Assembly (NCBI GenBank): GCA_041861885.1 | Contig: JBGVUE010000001.1 | Span: forward strand, 1,228,001 to 1,292,000 | DNA: 64,000 nt | Reading direction: 5' to 3' | From: Haloimpatiens sp. FM7315 | Lineage (GTDB): Bacteria > Bacillota > Clostridia > Clostridiales > Clostridiaceae | Shown: piece by piece, positions 17,916 through 28,839 of the stretch | How the letters are laid out: each line of letters opens with the position of its first letter | Position numbering within the stretch: the first letter of the stretch is position 1 | The notes under the pieces: generated by a model | The model's input: the letters and a program-made list of their open reading frames with translations, nothing else | Told to the model about the DNA's origin: nothing | Database searches by the model: none | Position numbers and translations under genes: made by a program

Positions 17916-19111
17916 ATGAATATAGATGAAGAAATAAAAATAATAAAAAAAGGTGCAGAGGAAATTATTAATATAGACGAACTAAAGATGAAGCTTGTAA
18001 ATTCTAAAAAAGAAAATAGACCTCTTAGAATAAAATTAGGACTAGATCCTAGTGCACCAGATATACACATAGGTCATGCTGTAGTTTTAAGAAAAATAAA
18101 ACAACTTCAGGATTTAGGACATAGGGCAATTATTATAATTGGAGATTTTACAGGTATGATAGGAGACCCTACAGGAAAGTCAAAAACTAGAAAACAACTT
18201 AAAAAAGAAGAAGTACTAGAAAATGCAAAGACTTATGAAAAACAAATATTTAAGATACTTAGTAAAGATAAAACAGAGCTTAGGTTTAATAGTGAGTGGT
18301 TATCAAAGCTTAATTTTAAAGAGGTAGTGGAATTAGCTTCAAAATATACTGTAGCTAGAATGCTTGAAAGAGAGGATTTTAAAAACAGATTTAATAATCA
18401 AATGAGTATTGGTATACATGAGTTTTTTTACCCTTTGATGCAAGCTTATGACTCTTTGGAGATTAATGCAGATATAGAACTTGGAGGAACAGATCAAAAA
18501 TTTAATGTATTAATGGGAAGGACTATTCAAAAAGATTATGGAAAAGAAAGCCAAGTAGCTATATTTATGCCGATATTAGAGGGAATAGATGGAAAAGAAA
18601 AGATGAGTAAAAGTCTTGGAAATTATATTGGTATAAATGAAGACCCAAAAGATATGTACACAAAGGTAATGAAAATACCTGATGAACTTATAATTAAATA
18701 CTATGAATTAGCTACAGATATACATCCAGATAAAATAGAAGAAATAAGAAATAAATTAGATAGCGGAAAAATTAATCCTAGAGATATAAAAATGGATCTT
18801 GCAAGGGAAATAACTAATTTATATCATAGCAGTGAGGAGACAGAGGATGCTGAAAGCTTTTTTAAAAGCTTGTTTCAAAAAATGAGATACCAAAGGACAT
18901 TGAATCCTTTAATTTAAAGGATGATATGGATTTAGTAGACCTTATGGTAAATTCAAATTTAGTAAAGTCTAAAAATGAAGCTAGGAGATTGATACTTCAA
19001 GGAGGAGTCAAAATAAATGGAAAAGTAGTAGAGGATTATAAAGATATTACTTTAAACAATGAAGATATATTAAAAGTTGGTAAAAGAAAATTTCTTAAAA
19101 TACTTAAGTAA
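17916..19111 (+). CDS. tyrS: tyrosyl-tRNA synthetase, one frame break
   Basis: Charges tRNA-Tyr. Class I motifs DIHIGH and KMSKS, catalytic domain to about 330 and C-terminal S4 RNA-binding domain (VNSNLVKSKNEARRLILQGG). The frame shifts -1 in the A6 run of CAAAAAATGAG near 18880; one extra A gives QKNEIPKDIESFNLKDDMDL and a 398-aa protein. Probably a sequencing error. I choose ATG 17916, 11 bases after AAGGAG; the in-frame GTG at 17904 overlaps that site. Regulated by the Tyr T-box upstream. Confidence 0.93.
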
Positions 19112-19282
19112 ATAAAATATTTTATTAAGATTATTTCATATTTTTATGTTATATGGTAAAATCTCATTAAAGGTTTAATTGTTCAAAAATTTAGAATTAA
19201 ATCAAAATCAAGTGTATAATTTTATGAAAACAAATATATTCAAATATTTATATAAAAAATAATTAAATGGAGGAATATTAAT

Positions 19283-19381
19283 ATGTGTTGCTGCTGTTGT
19301 ATAAAAAGATACCTAATAAAAATTAATATAGGATTAAAATTACAACCTGTAGCTTTCATTAATATATGTTTAAATTTATAA
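19283..19381 (+). CDS. penta-cysteine leader peptide (32 aa) upstream of cysS
   Basis: ATG 19283 after TGGAGGAATATTAAT; the peptide starts MCCCCCIKRYLIKIN and stops at 19379-19381. Five consecutive Cys codons (19286-19300) immediately before cysteinyl-tRNA synthetase, followed by a terminator, is the pattern of a transcription-attenuation leader peptide sensing charged tRNA-Cys. The late codons CAA CCT GTA (19343-19351) contain ACCTGT, complementary to ACAGGT in the terminator's 5' arm. Function is inferred; the codon run is directly visible. Confidence 0.8.
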   Translation: MCCCCCIKRYLIKINIGLKLQPVAFINICLNL

Positions 19382-19422
19382 AATTTAGTATATATTTTGC
19401 TATATCTAATAATGCTAGATTA

Positions 19423-19460
19423 AAAACCACAGGTGGTGTTGCCTGTGGTTTTGTTTTTTT
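19423..19460 (+). terminator. attenuator terminator of cysS
   Basis: Perfect 11-bp stem AAAACCACAGG (19423-19433) / CCTGTGGTTTT (19442-19452), then TTTTTTT (19454-19460). Competing antiterminator: 19342-19352 with 19427-19437, 9 pairs with two mismatches, core ACCTGT/ACAGGT. Ribosome stalling at the Cys codons would leave 19342-19352 free and permit readthrough into cysS. Confidence 0.85.
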
Positions 19461-19495
19461 ATGTAGTATTAAAGTGATTTTAAGGAGGAAAAAAT

Positions 19496-20915
19496 ATGAA
19501 TTTTTATGTTTACAATACCCTAACTAGAAAAAAAGAAAAACTGATACCTTTGAGAGAAGGAGAGATAAGTATGTATACCTGCGGGCCTACAGTTTATAAT
19601 TTTGCTCATATTGGTAACTTAAGGACATATATTTTTGAAGATGTTTTAAAGAAATCTTTAGAGTATGAGGGGAGTAGGGTTAAACACGTTATGAATATAA
19701 CAGATGTTGGACATCTCCAATCGGATGCAGATGAAGGGGAGGACAAAATGAGTTTAGGGGCAAAGAGAGAAAACAAAAGCCCTTATGAAATTGCAAGATT
19801 TTATGAAAAAGCATTTTTGAAGATTGTAATAAATTAAATATTAAAAAACCTACTCATACATGTAGAGCTACAGAACATATTGAAGATATGATAAATCTTA
19901 TACAAAATCTTCAGAATAAAGGATTTACTTATGAAGTCAATGGAAATGTATACTATGAAATTGATAAATTTAAGAATTATAATAAACTTGCCAATTTAAG
20001 CATAAGCGAACTTGAGGCAGGAAATAGGGTAGAAGTTGATGAAAACAAAAAAATCCTTTGGATTTTGTGTTGTGGTTTACTAATTCAAAGTTTAAAAATC
20101 ATATAATGCAATGGAATTCTCCTTGGGGTGTAGGATTTCCAGGTTGGCATATTGAATGTTCAGCTATGGCTATAAAATATTTAGGAGAAAGAGCAGACAT
20201 ACACTGTGGTGGTGTTGATCACATACCAGTTCATCATACAAATGAAATAGCACAGTCAGAGGCTTTTTTAGGGCATAAGTGGATTAATTACTGGATACAT
20301 GGGGAGTTTTTAGTATTAGACAATGGAAAAATGTCAAAGTCCATGGGAAACTTTTTAACCTTAAATAGACTTATAGAGGAGGGCTTTGATCCTTTAGACT
20401 ATAGATATTTTTGCCTACAATCTAAATACAGAAAGCAATTGGTTTTTAGTTTTGAAAATTTAGAAGAGGCAAGAGTTTCATATAAAAGACTTAAGGAAAG
20501 AATATATTCTATAAATGAAAAAGTAAAAAATGAAGAAAATATAAATGAAATAAGTATAAAACATTATAAAGATAAATTCAAAAAAGAAATATCTGATGAT
20601 TTAAATATTGCAAATGCCTTTACGGTTTTGTATGAGGTTTTAAAAGATAATTCTCTTAAAGAAGCTGAAAAAATATATTTAGTAAATGATTTTGACAAAG
20701 TATTATCCTTGAATCTCCTTGATTTTAGGGAAGAGAAAAGTAGAAATTCAGAAAAACCGGAGGAGACTTTTATAACTAAGTTAATAACTGAAAGAGAGGA
20801 TGCAAGAAAAAGCAAGAACTGGGCAAAAGCCGATGAAATTAGAAATAAACTTTTAGAGATGAAAGTTGAATTAATTGATACAAAAGATGGTGCTAAGTGG
20901 AAGATGAAAGAATAA
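19496..20915 (+). CDS. cysS: cysteinyl-tRNA synthetase, two frame breaks
   Basis: Charges tRNA-Cys. Motifs: [19 protein letters not shown] near the N terminus (zinc Cys and HIGN), [28 protein letters not shown], and a C-terminal helical domain ending GAKWKMKE. Frame changes of -1 occur in the 5-T run of GCATTTTTGAAG near 19815 and the 7-A run of AACAAAAAAATCC near 20050; adding one base each gives a continuous 473-aa protein (linkers [20 protein letters not shown] and [12 protein letters not shown]). ATG 19496 follows AAGGAGGAAAAAAT. Controlled by the cysteine leader and attenuator rather than a T-box. Confidence 0.93.
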
Positions 20916-20969
20916 AATCTTATTATTAAAATAATTAAAATATGATTCACCATAAGAGGAAGGGTATAG

Positions 20970-22672
20970 ATGATTGAATTACTTAAAAATTTAGTAAATA
21001 ACTTAGGATATATTATAGTAATAGCTTTTATTGTCACAAATGTAAGAAGCTTTAAAAAAATATTGCAAAAAGATGCATTTAATAAAGTTGATTTAGTTAT
21101 TTTATCAATTATATTTGGAGGATTTGGTATACTTGGAACCTATGTTGGTACAGAAATAAATGGAGCCATTGCAAATACAAGGATAATTGGTGTAATGACA
21201 GGTGGAATAATGTGTGGCCCAATAGTCGGGATTGCTGCAGGATTAATTGCAGCAATTCATAGGGTTGTTATTTATCCAATTGGAATAACTTCTGTTCCAT
21301 GCTCAATAGCAACTGTACTTTCAGGGGCTTTATCAGGATATATATATATTAAAAATAAGAAAAGACAAAAGAATTGGTATTATGGATTTTTGGAGTTATT
21401 GTTATGGAAAGTATAGAGATGATCCTTATACTTTCAATGTCAAAGCCTTTTAAAATGGCATTTTACATTGTAAAAAATATTTATATACCTATGACTTTTG
21501 CAAATGGTATTGGTATAGCTCTTGTAATACTTTTAATACAGAAAATACATAATGAAAAAGAAGAGATAGGGGCAAGTGAGGCTAAGTTAGCTCTTGAAAT
21601 TGCAAACAAGACTCTTCCATATTTTAGATATAATTCTGATAATGCTTATGACAAAATATGTGACATTATTAAAAAGTCAACGAAGGCAGATGCAGTTGCA
21701 ATTACTGATAGGGAGAGAATATTAGCTCATGTTGGTCTTGGACACGATCATCATGTTAAGGGTGAACATTTTTTAACAGAGGGAACTAAGAAAGTAGTAA
21801 ATAAAGGTGAAATCATGGTGCTTAAAGGGGAGGATGAAATTAACTGTAAAGTTAAAAACTGTCCATTGAAATCAGCAATAATAGTTCCCTTAAAAGAAGG
21901 CACAAAAACTATTGGAACATTAAAGATATATTATGCTTTTGAAGAAGGAGTTTCCTATAAAAACATTAAACTAGCTGAAGGTTTGTCCCAGATAATATCA
22001 ACTCAAATAGAGATAAGTAAAGTAGAAAAACTTAAAGAGATGGCAAATAAGGCGGAAATAAAAGCTCTTCAAGCACAAATAAATCCACACTTTTTGTTTA
22101 ATGCTTTAAATACAATATCATCTTTTGTTAGGATAAATCCAGATAAGGCTAGAGAACTTATTATAAATCTTTCTACATATTTGAGGTATAATATAGATGT
22201 TGTGGATGAAATGGTAGATATTTATGATGAAATTAAGCAAATTAAAGCCTATATTGATATAGAAAAGGCTCGATTTGGAGATAAATTAAGCATCATATAT
22301 GAAATAGATGAGAATTTGAATTTAAGAATTCCAAATTTAATAATAGAGCCCATTGTTGAAAATTCTGTAAAACATGGAATAATTCCAACTGGAGAAAAAG
22401 GAATTGTAAAAATTAGTATTAATAAAACTGAAGATGAAAGTGTAAAAGTTTGTATAGAAGATAATGGTATTGGCATTTCACAAAATATAATAAACAAGGT
22501 ATATAGTGGGGAGATGGACTGCAATAAAATTGGAATTTCTAACGTTAATACTAGGCTTAAAATATTCTATGGAAAGGGACTTAATATTGAAAAATTAAAA
22601 AAGGGTACTAGAACCACTTTTATTTTAAATGAAAGGATGAGAAAAGATGAATTGCATAATAGTAGACGATGA
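20970..22672 (+). CDS. LytS/BtsS-type sensor histidine kinase, one frame break
   Basis: About 567 aa after repair. N-terminal multi-helix 5TMR-LYT sensor (GVMTGGIMCGPIVGIAAGL), a GAF domain (about 200-335), and a histidine kinase core with phospho-acceptor motif ALQAQINPHFLFNALN and N box EPIVENSVKHG plus DNGIGI. The frame shifts -1 in a 5-T run near 21383-21390; one added T joins YGFFGVIVMESIEMILILS. Overlaps lytR by 26 bases. Next to cstA, which suggests sensing of pyruvate or peptides as in E. coli BtsS-BtsR; that is inference. Confidence 0.9.
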
Positions 22673-23357
22673 GTATCCAGCTAGGGAGGAACTTAAATAT
22701 TTTATAGACAATTATAGCAATTTAAACATGTTAGATGAATTTGATGATGCTACTTTAGCACTTAAATTTATAGAAAAAAATGTTCCTGATATTATTTTTT
22801 TAGACATTAATATGCCTAAGATTTCAGGAATGGATATAGCAAGAATTATAAATAAATTCAAGAAAAAAATTTATATTATTTTTATAACAGCCTATAAAGA
22901 ACATGCCCTTGAAGCCTTTGAAATAGAAGCCTTTGATTATATATTAAAACCTTATTCAGAGGATAGAATTATTAATACATTAAAAAGATTAGATAGAATT
23001 GAAAGGGAAGTTAAAAGCAAACCCTCTAAAAACAAAATAACCGTTTGGAAGGATAACAAAATGTTAGTTCTTAATATAAATGACATATATTACTGTAAAG
23101 CGGAAGAGGGGGAAACTATAGTATGCACAGAAAAAGAAGATTATATTTTAAATCAAACTCTATCCCATATAGAAAAGAAACTTTCATCTAAAATATTTTT
23201 TAGAACCCATAGGTCTTATTTAGTGAATTTAGATAAGATAAAAGAAATTAATCCTTGGTTTAATAACACTTACATGGTCAAATTGGATAAAATCAATGTA
23301 GAAGTGCCAGTGAGTAGAAATAATATTAGTGATTTTAAGCATATAATGGGCATATAA
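22647..23357 (+). CDS. LytR/BtsR-type response regulator (receiver + LytTR)
   Basis: 236 aa. Receiver domain with acidic pair VDDE, phospho-acceptor Asp in DIIFLDINMPKISG (about D54) and Lys in YILKPY; LytTR DNA-binding domain from about 130 (KNKITVWKDNKMLVLNINDI, FRTHRSYLVNLDKI, VPVSRN). Overlaps the kinase gene. Likely activates the downstream cstA; operator not identified. Confidence 0.93.
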   Translation: MNCIIVDDEYPAREELKYFIDNYSNLNMLDEFDDATLALKFIEKNVPDIIFLDINMPKISGMDIARIINKFKKKIYIIFITAYKEHALEAFEIEAFDYILKPYSEDRIINTLKRLDRIEREVKSKPSKNKITVWKDNKMLVLNINDIYYCKAEEGETIVCTEKEDYILNQTLSHIEKKLSSKIFFRTHRSYLVNLDKIKEINPWFNNTYMVKLDKINVEVPVSRNNISDFKHIMGI

Positions 23358-23380
23358 ATGCACTTTATATGCTCTTTTTT
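23350..23380 (+). terminator. terminator after lytR
   Basis: GCATATAAA (23350-23358) / TTTATATGC (23364-23372) then TCTTTTTT. The stem includes the lytR stop codon. Separates regulators from cstA, so cstA must use its own promoter. Confidence 0.75.
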
Positions 23381-23465
23381 GCATTTCATCGGAAAAACAC
23401 TATAAGTACAAAATACTATTATATAATTAACATGTAAACGATATTATATTAAAGGAGGAATTATT

Positions 23466-24890
23466 ATGGTTTCATTCTTCTTATCAATTATAGCTTTAAT
23501 AGGTGGTTATTTTACTTATAGTGTTATAGTGGAAAAGGCTTTTGGAGCTGATGAAAATATAAAGACTCCCGCTGTAAGACTTGAAGATGGAGTAGATTTT
23601 GTGCCTATGTCTTCATGGAAGATATTTTTAATTCAATTTCTTAATATAGCAGGTTTAGGACCAATATTTGGTGCTATATCAGGAGCCTTATGGGGACCTG
23701 CAGCATTTTTGTGGATAGTACTTGGTTCAATTTTTGCAGGAGGAGTTCATGATTACTTTTCTGGTATGCTTTCAGTTAGAAATGATGGTGCCAGTATTCC
23801 AGAAGTAGTTGGAAAGTATTTAGGCAGTGGATTTAAAAACTTTATGAGAATATTCTCTGTAGTAGTTCTTATACTAGTAGGGGTAGTATTTATAACAGGA
23901 CCTGCTGGACTTTTAGCAGGACTTACACCAGATGTTCTTAATAAAGCATTTTGGATATATGTAATATTTGCTTATTATGTAATTGCAACTATAGTTCCAA
24001 TAGACAAGCTAATCGGAAAGATATATCCATTGTTTGGTGTAGTTCTTTTAGTTATGGCTTTTGGAGTAAGTTGTGGCATTATTTTTAAAGGATATCATAT
24101 TCCTGAAATCACTTTAACAAATATGCATCCTAGCAATCTTCCTATTTGGCCACTTATGTTTATAACTATAGCTTGTGGAGCTATTTCAGGTTTCCATTCT
24201 ACCCAGTCTCCACTTATGGCAAGATGCATAACTAATGAAAAGCAAGGAAGAAAAATATTTTACGGAGCAATGATAGCTGAGGGAATAGTTGCTTTAATCT
24301 GGGCAGCTGCTGCAATGACTTTCTTTGGAGGAACAGCAGAACTTGCAAAAGCTATGAGTGAAAATGGTGGGGCTGCTTATGTTGTTAACATAATATCAAA
24401 CACATTACTTGGAAAAGTCGGTGGCGTGCTTGCTATACTTGGAGTCGTGGCTTGTCCAGTAACTTCAGGGGATACAGCCTTCAGAAGTGCCAGACTTACT
24501 ATAGCTGATATGTTAGGGTATAAACAAGGAGCTATTAAAAACAGATTAGTTATAAGTATTCCATTGTTCCTTATAGGATTTGTATTAACAACAATTAATT
24601 TTGATATAATTTGGAGATATTTTGCATGGTCTAATCAAACTTTAGCAATGGTTGTTCTTTGGACAGCTGCAATGTACCTTGCATTAAGGAAAAAAGCACA
24701 CTGGATTGCTACAGTACCTGCAACTTTTATGACAGCAGTTTCTATTACTTATATTTTAGTAGCACCAGAAGGTTTTAAATTAGCTCACAGTATTGGATAT
24801 CCTATAGGAATTGCAGTAGCTTTTGCAGCCTTAATAGTATTCTTAATAAGCGCAAAGAGCAGAGTAAAAACTGAAAACACTATAGAATAA
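23466..24890 (+). CDS. cstA: carbon starvation CstA family transporter
   Basis: 474 aa with about 12-14 hydrophobic segments. Family signatures: AGLGPIFGAISGALWGP, HDYFSGMLSVRNDGASIPE, GFHSTQSPLMARC and CPVTSGDTAFRSARL. CstA and BtsT import pyruvate or peptides; this is the shorter clostridial form (E. coli homologues ~700 aa). AAAGGAGG precedes ATG 23466. TATAAT at 23430-23435 region is a candidate -10 with a poor -35, as expected for an activator-dependent promoter. Confidence 0.92.
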   Translation: MVSFFLSIIALIGGYFTYSVIVEKAFGADENIKTPAVRLEDGVDFVPMSSWKIFLIQFLNIAGLGPIFGAISGALWGPAAFLWIVLGSIFAGGVHDYFSGMLSVRNDGASIPEVVGKYLGSGFKNFMRIFSVVVLILVGVVFITGPAGLLAGLTPDVLNKAFWIYVIFAYYVIATIVPIDKLIGKIYPLFGVVLLVMAFGVSCGIIFKGYHIPEITLTNMHPSNLPIWPLMFITIACGAISGFHSTQSPLMARCITNEKQGRKIFYGAMIAEGIVALIWAAAAMTFFGGTAELAKAMSENGGAAYVVNIISNTLLGKVGGVLAILGVVACPVTSGDTAFRSARLTIADMLGYKQGAIKNRLVISIPLFLIGFVLTTINFDIIWRYFAWSNQTLAMVVLWTAAMYLALRKKAHWIATVPATFMTAVSITYILVAPEGFKLAHSIGYPIGIAVAFAALIVFLISAKSRVKTENTIE

Positions 24891-24927
24891 CAATTAAGTT
24901 TAGAGTATATTTTAAGATTTATATAAG

Positions 24928-24970
24928 AAAAGGAACTGAGCACATGTTTTTGTGTTACAGTTCCTTTTTT
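24928..24970. terminator. bidirectional terminator between cstA and deoD
   Basis: AAAAGGAACTG (24928-24938) / CAGTTCCTTTT (24958-24968) with T run on the plus side and A run before. Between convergent genes. Confidence 0.85.
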
Positions 24971-24999
24971 AGATTTAAATGCTTTGGTAAAATTAAAAG

Positions 25000-25698
25000 T
25001 TAAGCTAATTCAAGGGCAACTTCCATCATTTTTGTGAAAGTAGTTTGTCTTTCTTTTGCAGTAGTTTCTTCTCCAGTTATTACGTTATCGCTTACAGTTA
25101 ATATAGAAAGAGCGTTAACATTGTATTTAGCAGCTAGAGAATATAAGGCAGTTGATTCCATCTCTATAGCTAAAACGCCGTATTTAATCCACATGTCTAG
25201 TGAATTTGGAGTGTCATCATAGAATAAATCACTTGTTAAAATATTTCCTACTTTAGGGCTTATGCCTTTATTTTTGCATGCTTCATAAGCTTTATTTAAA
25301 AGTTCAAAGCTAGCTATAGGTGCAAAATCCATTCCGTTAAAGCGTCTTCTATTTATTCCTGAAGTTGTGCAAGATCCCATGGCAAGAATTAAATCTCTAA
25401 CCTTAATATCCTTTTGTATAGCACCGCAAGTACCAACTCTTATTAGATTTTTAACACCATAGTTTTCTATAAGTTCATTTGCATATATTGATATAGAGGG
25501 TACGCCCATACCTGTTCCTTGAACTGAAACTTTCTTACCTTTATAAGTTCCTGTAAATCCAAGCATACCACGAACTTCGTTATAGCAGATAACGTCTTCT
25601 AGAAAATTGTCAGCTATGTATTTTGCTCTCAATGGATCTCCTGGTAATAATATAGTTTCTGCTATTAGACCTTCTTTTGCAGCAATATGTGTACTCAT
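25000..25698 (-). CDS. deoD: purine-nucleoside phosphorylase DeoD-type
   Basis: 232 aa cytosolic enzyme splitting purine (deoxy)nucleosides with phosphate. Starts [31 protein letters not shown] carries the phosphate-binding Gly-Asp-Pro and Arg; [24 protein letters not shown] and [11 protein letters not shown] are diagnostic of the hexameric type. Catalytic Asp lies in [11 protein letters not shown]. Monocistronic with GGGAGGATTC upstream. Confidence 0.95.
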   Translation of the reverse strand: MSTHIAAKEGLIAETILLPGDPLRAKYIADNFLEDVICYNEVRGMLGFTGTYKGKKVSVQGTGMGVPSISIYANELIENYGVKNLIRVGTCGAIQKDIKVRDLILAMGSCTTSGINRRRFNGMDFAPIASFELLNKAYEACKNKGISPKVGNILTSDLFYDDTPNSLDMWIKYGVLAIEMESTALYSLAAKYNVNALSILTVSDNVITGEETTAKERQTTFTKMMEVALELA

Positions 25699-25825
25699 TT
25701 TGAATCCTCCCTAATTGTTTTTTATTAAATGAAATTATATAAATTAGAAGTAATTTATATGGTCTCTAATATAATATATTACATGAAAATGCAAGTAAAA
25801 GAAATAGATAAGAGCCTAATTGTAT

Positions 25826-26284
25826 TCAATATTCTTGCCTTTTAGATAATAAAATCTTATTAAGCTTATAAATTGCAGATATACCTATTAAAATGCCTAA
25901 ACTATCAATTAATACATCAGTAAACTGTCCACTTCGTCCCAAAATAAAAGTTTGATGAAATTCGTCACTACAGGCATATAAAACACTTAAAAAAAGGTGT
26001 ATATTAAAGTCTTTTTTTTACTAAAATCAAAAGATAAGGCTTTAAAAAGAAGAATGGATAAAATCATGTATTCTGTTATATGACCAATTTTTCTGATTAT
26101 GTAATTTGTTGATTTTCCAATAAAAGTATTTAAGTTTAGGCCTAGGGTATTTAATATATCAATTGCAAACCTGCTTTTAGCATCAGAAATATTTGCAGGT
26201 TCAGAGGAAAATTTAAATATCACTATCATCCATATTAAAACAGCACAATAACTAATAAATTTTTTTATAAAATGTTTTTTTCAT
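25826..26284 (-). CDS. VanZ family membrane protein, frame breaks
   Basis: About 152 aa when repaired. Central part SSEPANISDAKS...NYIIRKIGHITEYMILS is joined to CSDEFHQTFILGRSGQFTDV by adding one base in the 7-A run (plus-strand) at 25989-25995; the latter is the VanZ signature. The N terminus is also disrupted: ATG 26284 has GGAGGC upstream, but the frame to YCAVLIWMIVIFKF needs another indel in one of two A runs. VanZ-like proteins are linked to teicoplanin tolerance in a few species; most have no known role. Four hydrophobic segments. Confidence 0.8.
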
Positions 26285-26403
26285 GATTGCCTCCTTGTAA
26301 TTTAACAAAATTGATAAAATAACATATTATATTATAGGGAAAAAGATATGCAAATATCAAGAGTTAATAGAGTTTTAAATCAAATTTAAAAGAAGGAGAA
26401 GAT

Positions 26404-28119
26404 ATGAAAAAAATAAGAGATTTTAAAATAGGAAGTAAAATAATAGTTAGTTTTTTATTGATATCTCTTATGTTTATTTCCACAAGTGTAATAAGTTCAA
26501 AGGGAATAAGGACACTTAGTGTTAAAAATCTAGAGTTCAAAGAAGAAAGTATAGAAAATATTAAGTTAATCAACAAAATAACTAAAAATTATAATGATGA
26601 AAGAAGTTTAATTAAAGAGTGTATTCAAGGTAATAGCTATATAAAAATAGATGAGTGTATAAATTTAAGTAATAGTACAAGCTTAGGAATAAAGGAAGAT
26701 CTAAATAAATTACAGAATAATGTTACTGATTCTAATTTTCAATTAGAGTTGTCAAATTTAAAGATTTCCTTAGATGAATATTCAAAGTTTATAGAGGATC
26801 AAATTAAAATCAGAGTAAGTAATAACAAGGATTTCTCTATAGAAAACTTTAATAATCAGGAGGACAAGCTTTCTAATAATGTAATTTCAAATATAGATAA
26901 ATTTCATGAAGAACTGATAAGTATATCTAACGAAGAAATTAAATCAAGCAAAGAGTTGGCAAATAAATTGAGGACAAAAATTTTGATTTCTTTGAGTGTT
27001 GGTATAATAATGTCTACGGCATTATTAACCTATACCTTAATATATCTAATTAAAAATTTAAGAAAAGGAGTTGATTTTGCAAAGACTATTAGTAGTGGTG
27101 ATTTAACTTCCAAAATCAATGTTAAGTCTAAAGATGAAATAGGTTTGCTTGCAACCTCCTTAAATCTAGCAATGGACAATACTAGAAAATTAGTTAAAAA
27201 TATAATTGAAAGTATTGATGAAAGCAGTAGTTTTAGTGAAGAGCTTGCAGCAGCTGTTGAAGAAATATTTTCTAAAGTAGAAATTATAAGCACATCAGTA
27301 AATGAAGTAGTTAGAAATATTGAAAATACTTCTAAAGCTGCAGATGAAGCAAATTCAAGTGCAACAGGAATTGAGGAGAATTTAGGAAAGTTATTTAATG
27401 ATTCTAAATCCGCTAGCATAACTTCCAAAGAAATATTTGGTAGGGCAACTGAAGTAAAAAGTAAAGCAGAAGAATCTAAGGTACAAGCTATAAGTTTATA
27501 CAAGGAAAAACAAAATAAAGTAATTCAATCTATTGAAGATGGAAAGATTGTAGACAAAATAAGAACCATGTCTGAAGTAATAGGCGATATTGCAAAGCAG
27601 ACAAATTTATTATCTTTAAATGCAGCTATTGAAGCTGCTAAAGCTGGAGAGCAAGGTAAAGGATTTAATGTTGTTGCAGTAGAAGTAAAAAATCTAGCGG
27701 AACAATCAGCAAGAGCTGTATCTGAAATAAAAAATTTAGTGGAGAAAGTTGAAAATGCCTTTAAAAATCTAAGTGAAGATGCAAATAGCATGTTGAATTT
27801 TATTAACAACAAGGTAGTAGGCGATTATGATATGCTTGTAGATGTTGGGGTTGAGTATGAAAAAGACGCCCAAACTGTAAAAAATATTGCAGATAATATT
27901 AAAAATAGTACCGAAAAAATGATTGAATCAGTAAAAAAAGTTTCTAGAGCTATTGAAAAAACAAATACAGCATCAGTAAAAATAAATGGTGAGGCTCAGG
28001 AAATACTAAGTAGTATTAATGAAACTGCAGAGGCTATAGAAGAAATTGCTAAAGGCTCAGAAAAGCAAGTCAATTTAGCGGACAACATGAAAGAAAGAAT
28101 AAGAAAATTTAAAATTTAA
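26404..28119 (+). CDS. methyl-accepting chemotaxis protein
   Basis: 571 aa. Transmembrane helices at about 12-30 and 190-215 flank an extracytoplasmic helical (four-helix-bundle-like) sensor; a HAMP domain follows (about 216-268, [16 protein letters not shown]), then the long coiled signalling domain whose hairpin tip reads [20 protein letters not shown] then [20 protein letters not shown]. Ligand unknown. AGAAGGAGAAGAT precedes ATG 26404. No other chemotaxis gene is in the window. Confidence 0.94.
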   Translation: MKKIRDFKIGSKIIVSFLLISLMFISTSVISSKGIRTLSVKNLEFKEESIENIKLINKITKNYNDERSLIKECIQGNSYIKIDECINLSNSTSLGIKEDLNKLQNNVTDSNFQLELSNLKISLDEYSKFIEDQIKIRVSNNKDFSIENFNNQEDKLSNNVISNIDKFHEELISISNEEIKSSKELANKLRTKILISLSVGIIMSTALLTYTLIYLIKNLRKGVDFAKTISSGDLTSKINVKSKDEIGLLATSLNLAMDNTRKLVKNIIESIDESSSFSEELAAAVEEIFSKVEIISTSVNEVVRNIENTSKAADEANSSATGIEENLGKLFNDSKSASITSKEIFGRATEVKSKAEESKVQAISLYKEKQNKVIQSIEDGKIVDKIRTMSEVIGDIAKQTNLLSLNAAIEAAKAGEQGKGFNVVAVEVKNLAEQSARAVSEIKNLVEKVENAFKNLSEDANSMLNFINNKVVGDYDMLVDVGVEYEKDAQTVKNIADNIKNSTEKMIESVKKVSRAIEKTNTASVKINGEAQEILSSINETAEAIEEIAKGSEKQVNLADNMKERIRKFKI

Positions 28120-28121
28120 AT

Positions 28122-28160
28122 AATCAAAAGGGGAAAACTTAAGTTTTCCCCTTTTGATTT
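28122..28160. terminator. bidirectional terminator after the chemoreceptor
   Basis: Near-perfect 19-bp palindrome centred at 28140/28141 (AATCAAAAGGGGAAAACTT and its complement) ending in TTTTGATTT. Between convergent units. Confidence 0.85.
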
Positions 28161-28170
28161 AAGTGATAGT

Positions 28171-28831
28171 TTAGTCAATTCCTAAACTATCATAAGTAGA
28201 TGCTGCAAAATTAAAATCCTCTTCCTTAGTAATTTCAGCATAGCTGTCTTCTGATATACCAGGGTAATAATATAAAATATATTTTTCCTTTGTCCTTGAA
28301 TTTTTTATGACTATATATCTAGTATCCATTTTTAGGGTTTGTATTATGGCTAGAACATAGTATATGTCATCTTCATTTGTATCTTCATTTAAAAGGTTTA
28401 AAGTTCTATTTTCAAGAGATACATTGGTTTTAGTATGGTCGCAGGAATATATTCTACTTCCCTTAGTGCATCTTTTACAACTGTCAAAACCACAGTTTCT
28501 AGTGCAATTTAAGCATTTACATTTACTGCAGCATTCAAGTTGCAAGAAGATTTCTTTATTCTCTTTTTGTAGTCTTCCAATATATTTATATATTTATCTT
28601 GGTCAAAGAAACTAAGAAAGCTTTTTCTTTTTTATCTAACTTAATTGAGTCTAAAAGTTCAATATATTTTTTTAAAATAGGAACTCTAGTGTAATATTTA
28701 CGTTCCTTTAGTGAATCTTCGCTTAGTAACTCGCTTACACTGTTTATTGCAAATTCAATATCTGAAAATAAAGAACCATATTTGGATTTTTCTATTTGTA
28801 TGAAATCATCTAGTTTGCCCATATTTATCAC
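28171..28831 (-). CDS. unknown cysteine-rich protein downstream of pspA, one frame break
   Basis: Not recognised. Two open segments (28831-28586 and 28545-28171) belong to one ~220-aa protein if a dinucleotide AT slip near 28583-28597 is corrected (linker TKINIYKYIGRLQKENKEIF). N-terminal half is helical and charged; the middle holds a dense cysteine array (CCSKCKC, CTRNCG, CKRCTKG, CDH) that looks metal-binding; the C-terminal part has beta strands (RYIVIKNSRTKEKYILYYYP). It starts 8 bases after the pspA stop, so it is co-translated with pspA and probably shares the membrane-stress role; that is inference. Confidence 0.7.
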
Positions 28832-28839
28832 CTATCACA

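Noticed and set aside
23399..23421. Near-repeat ACTATAA / ACTATTA upstream of cstA as a LytTR operator
   Set aside because: Repeat spacing is 16 bases, not the ~21-22 expected of paired LytTR sites, and such AT-rich words are common here.
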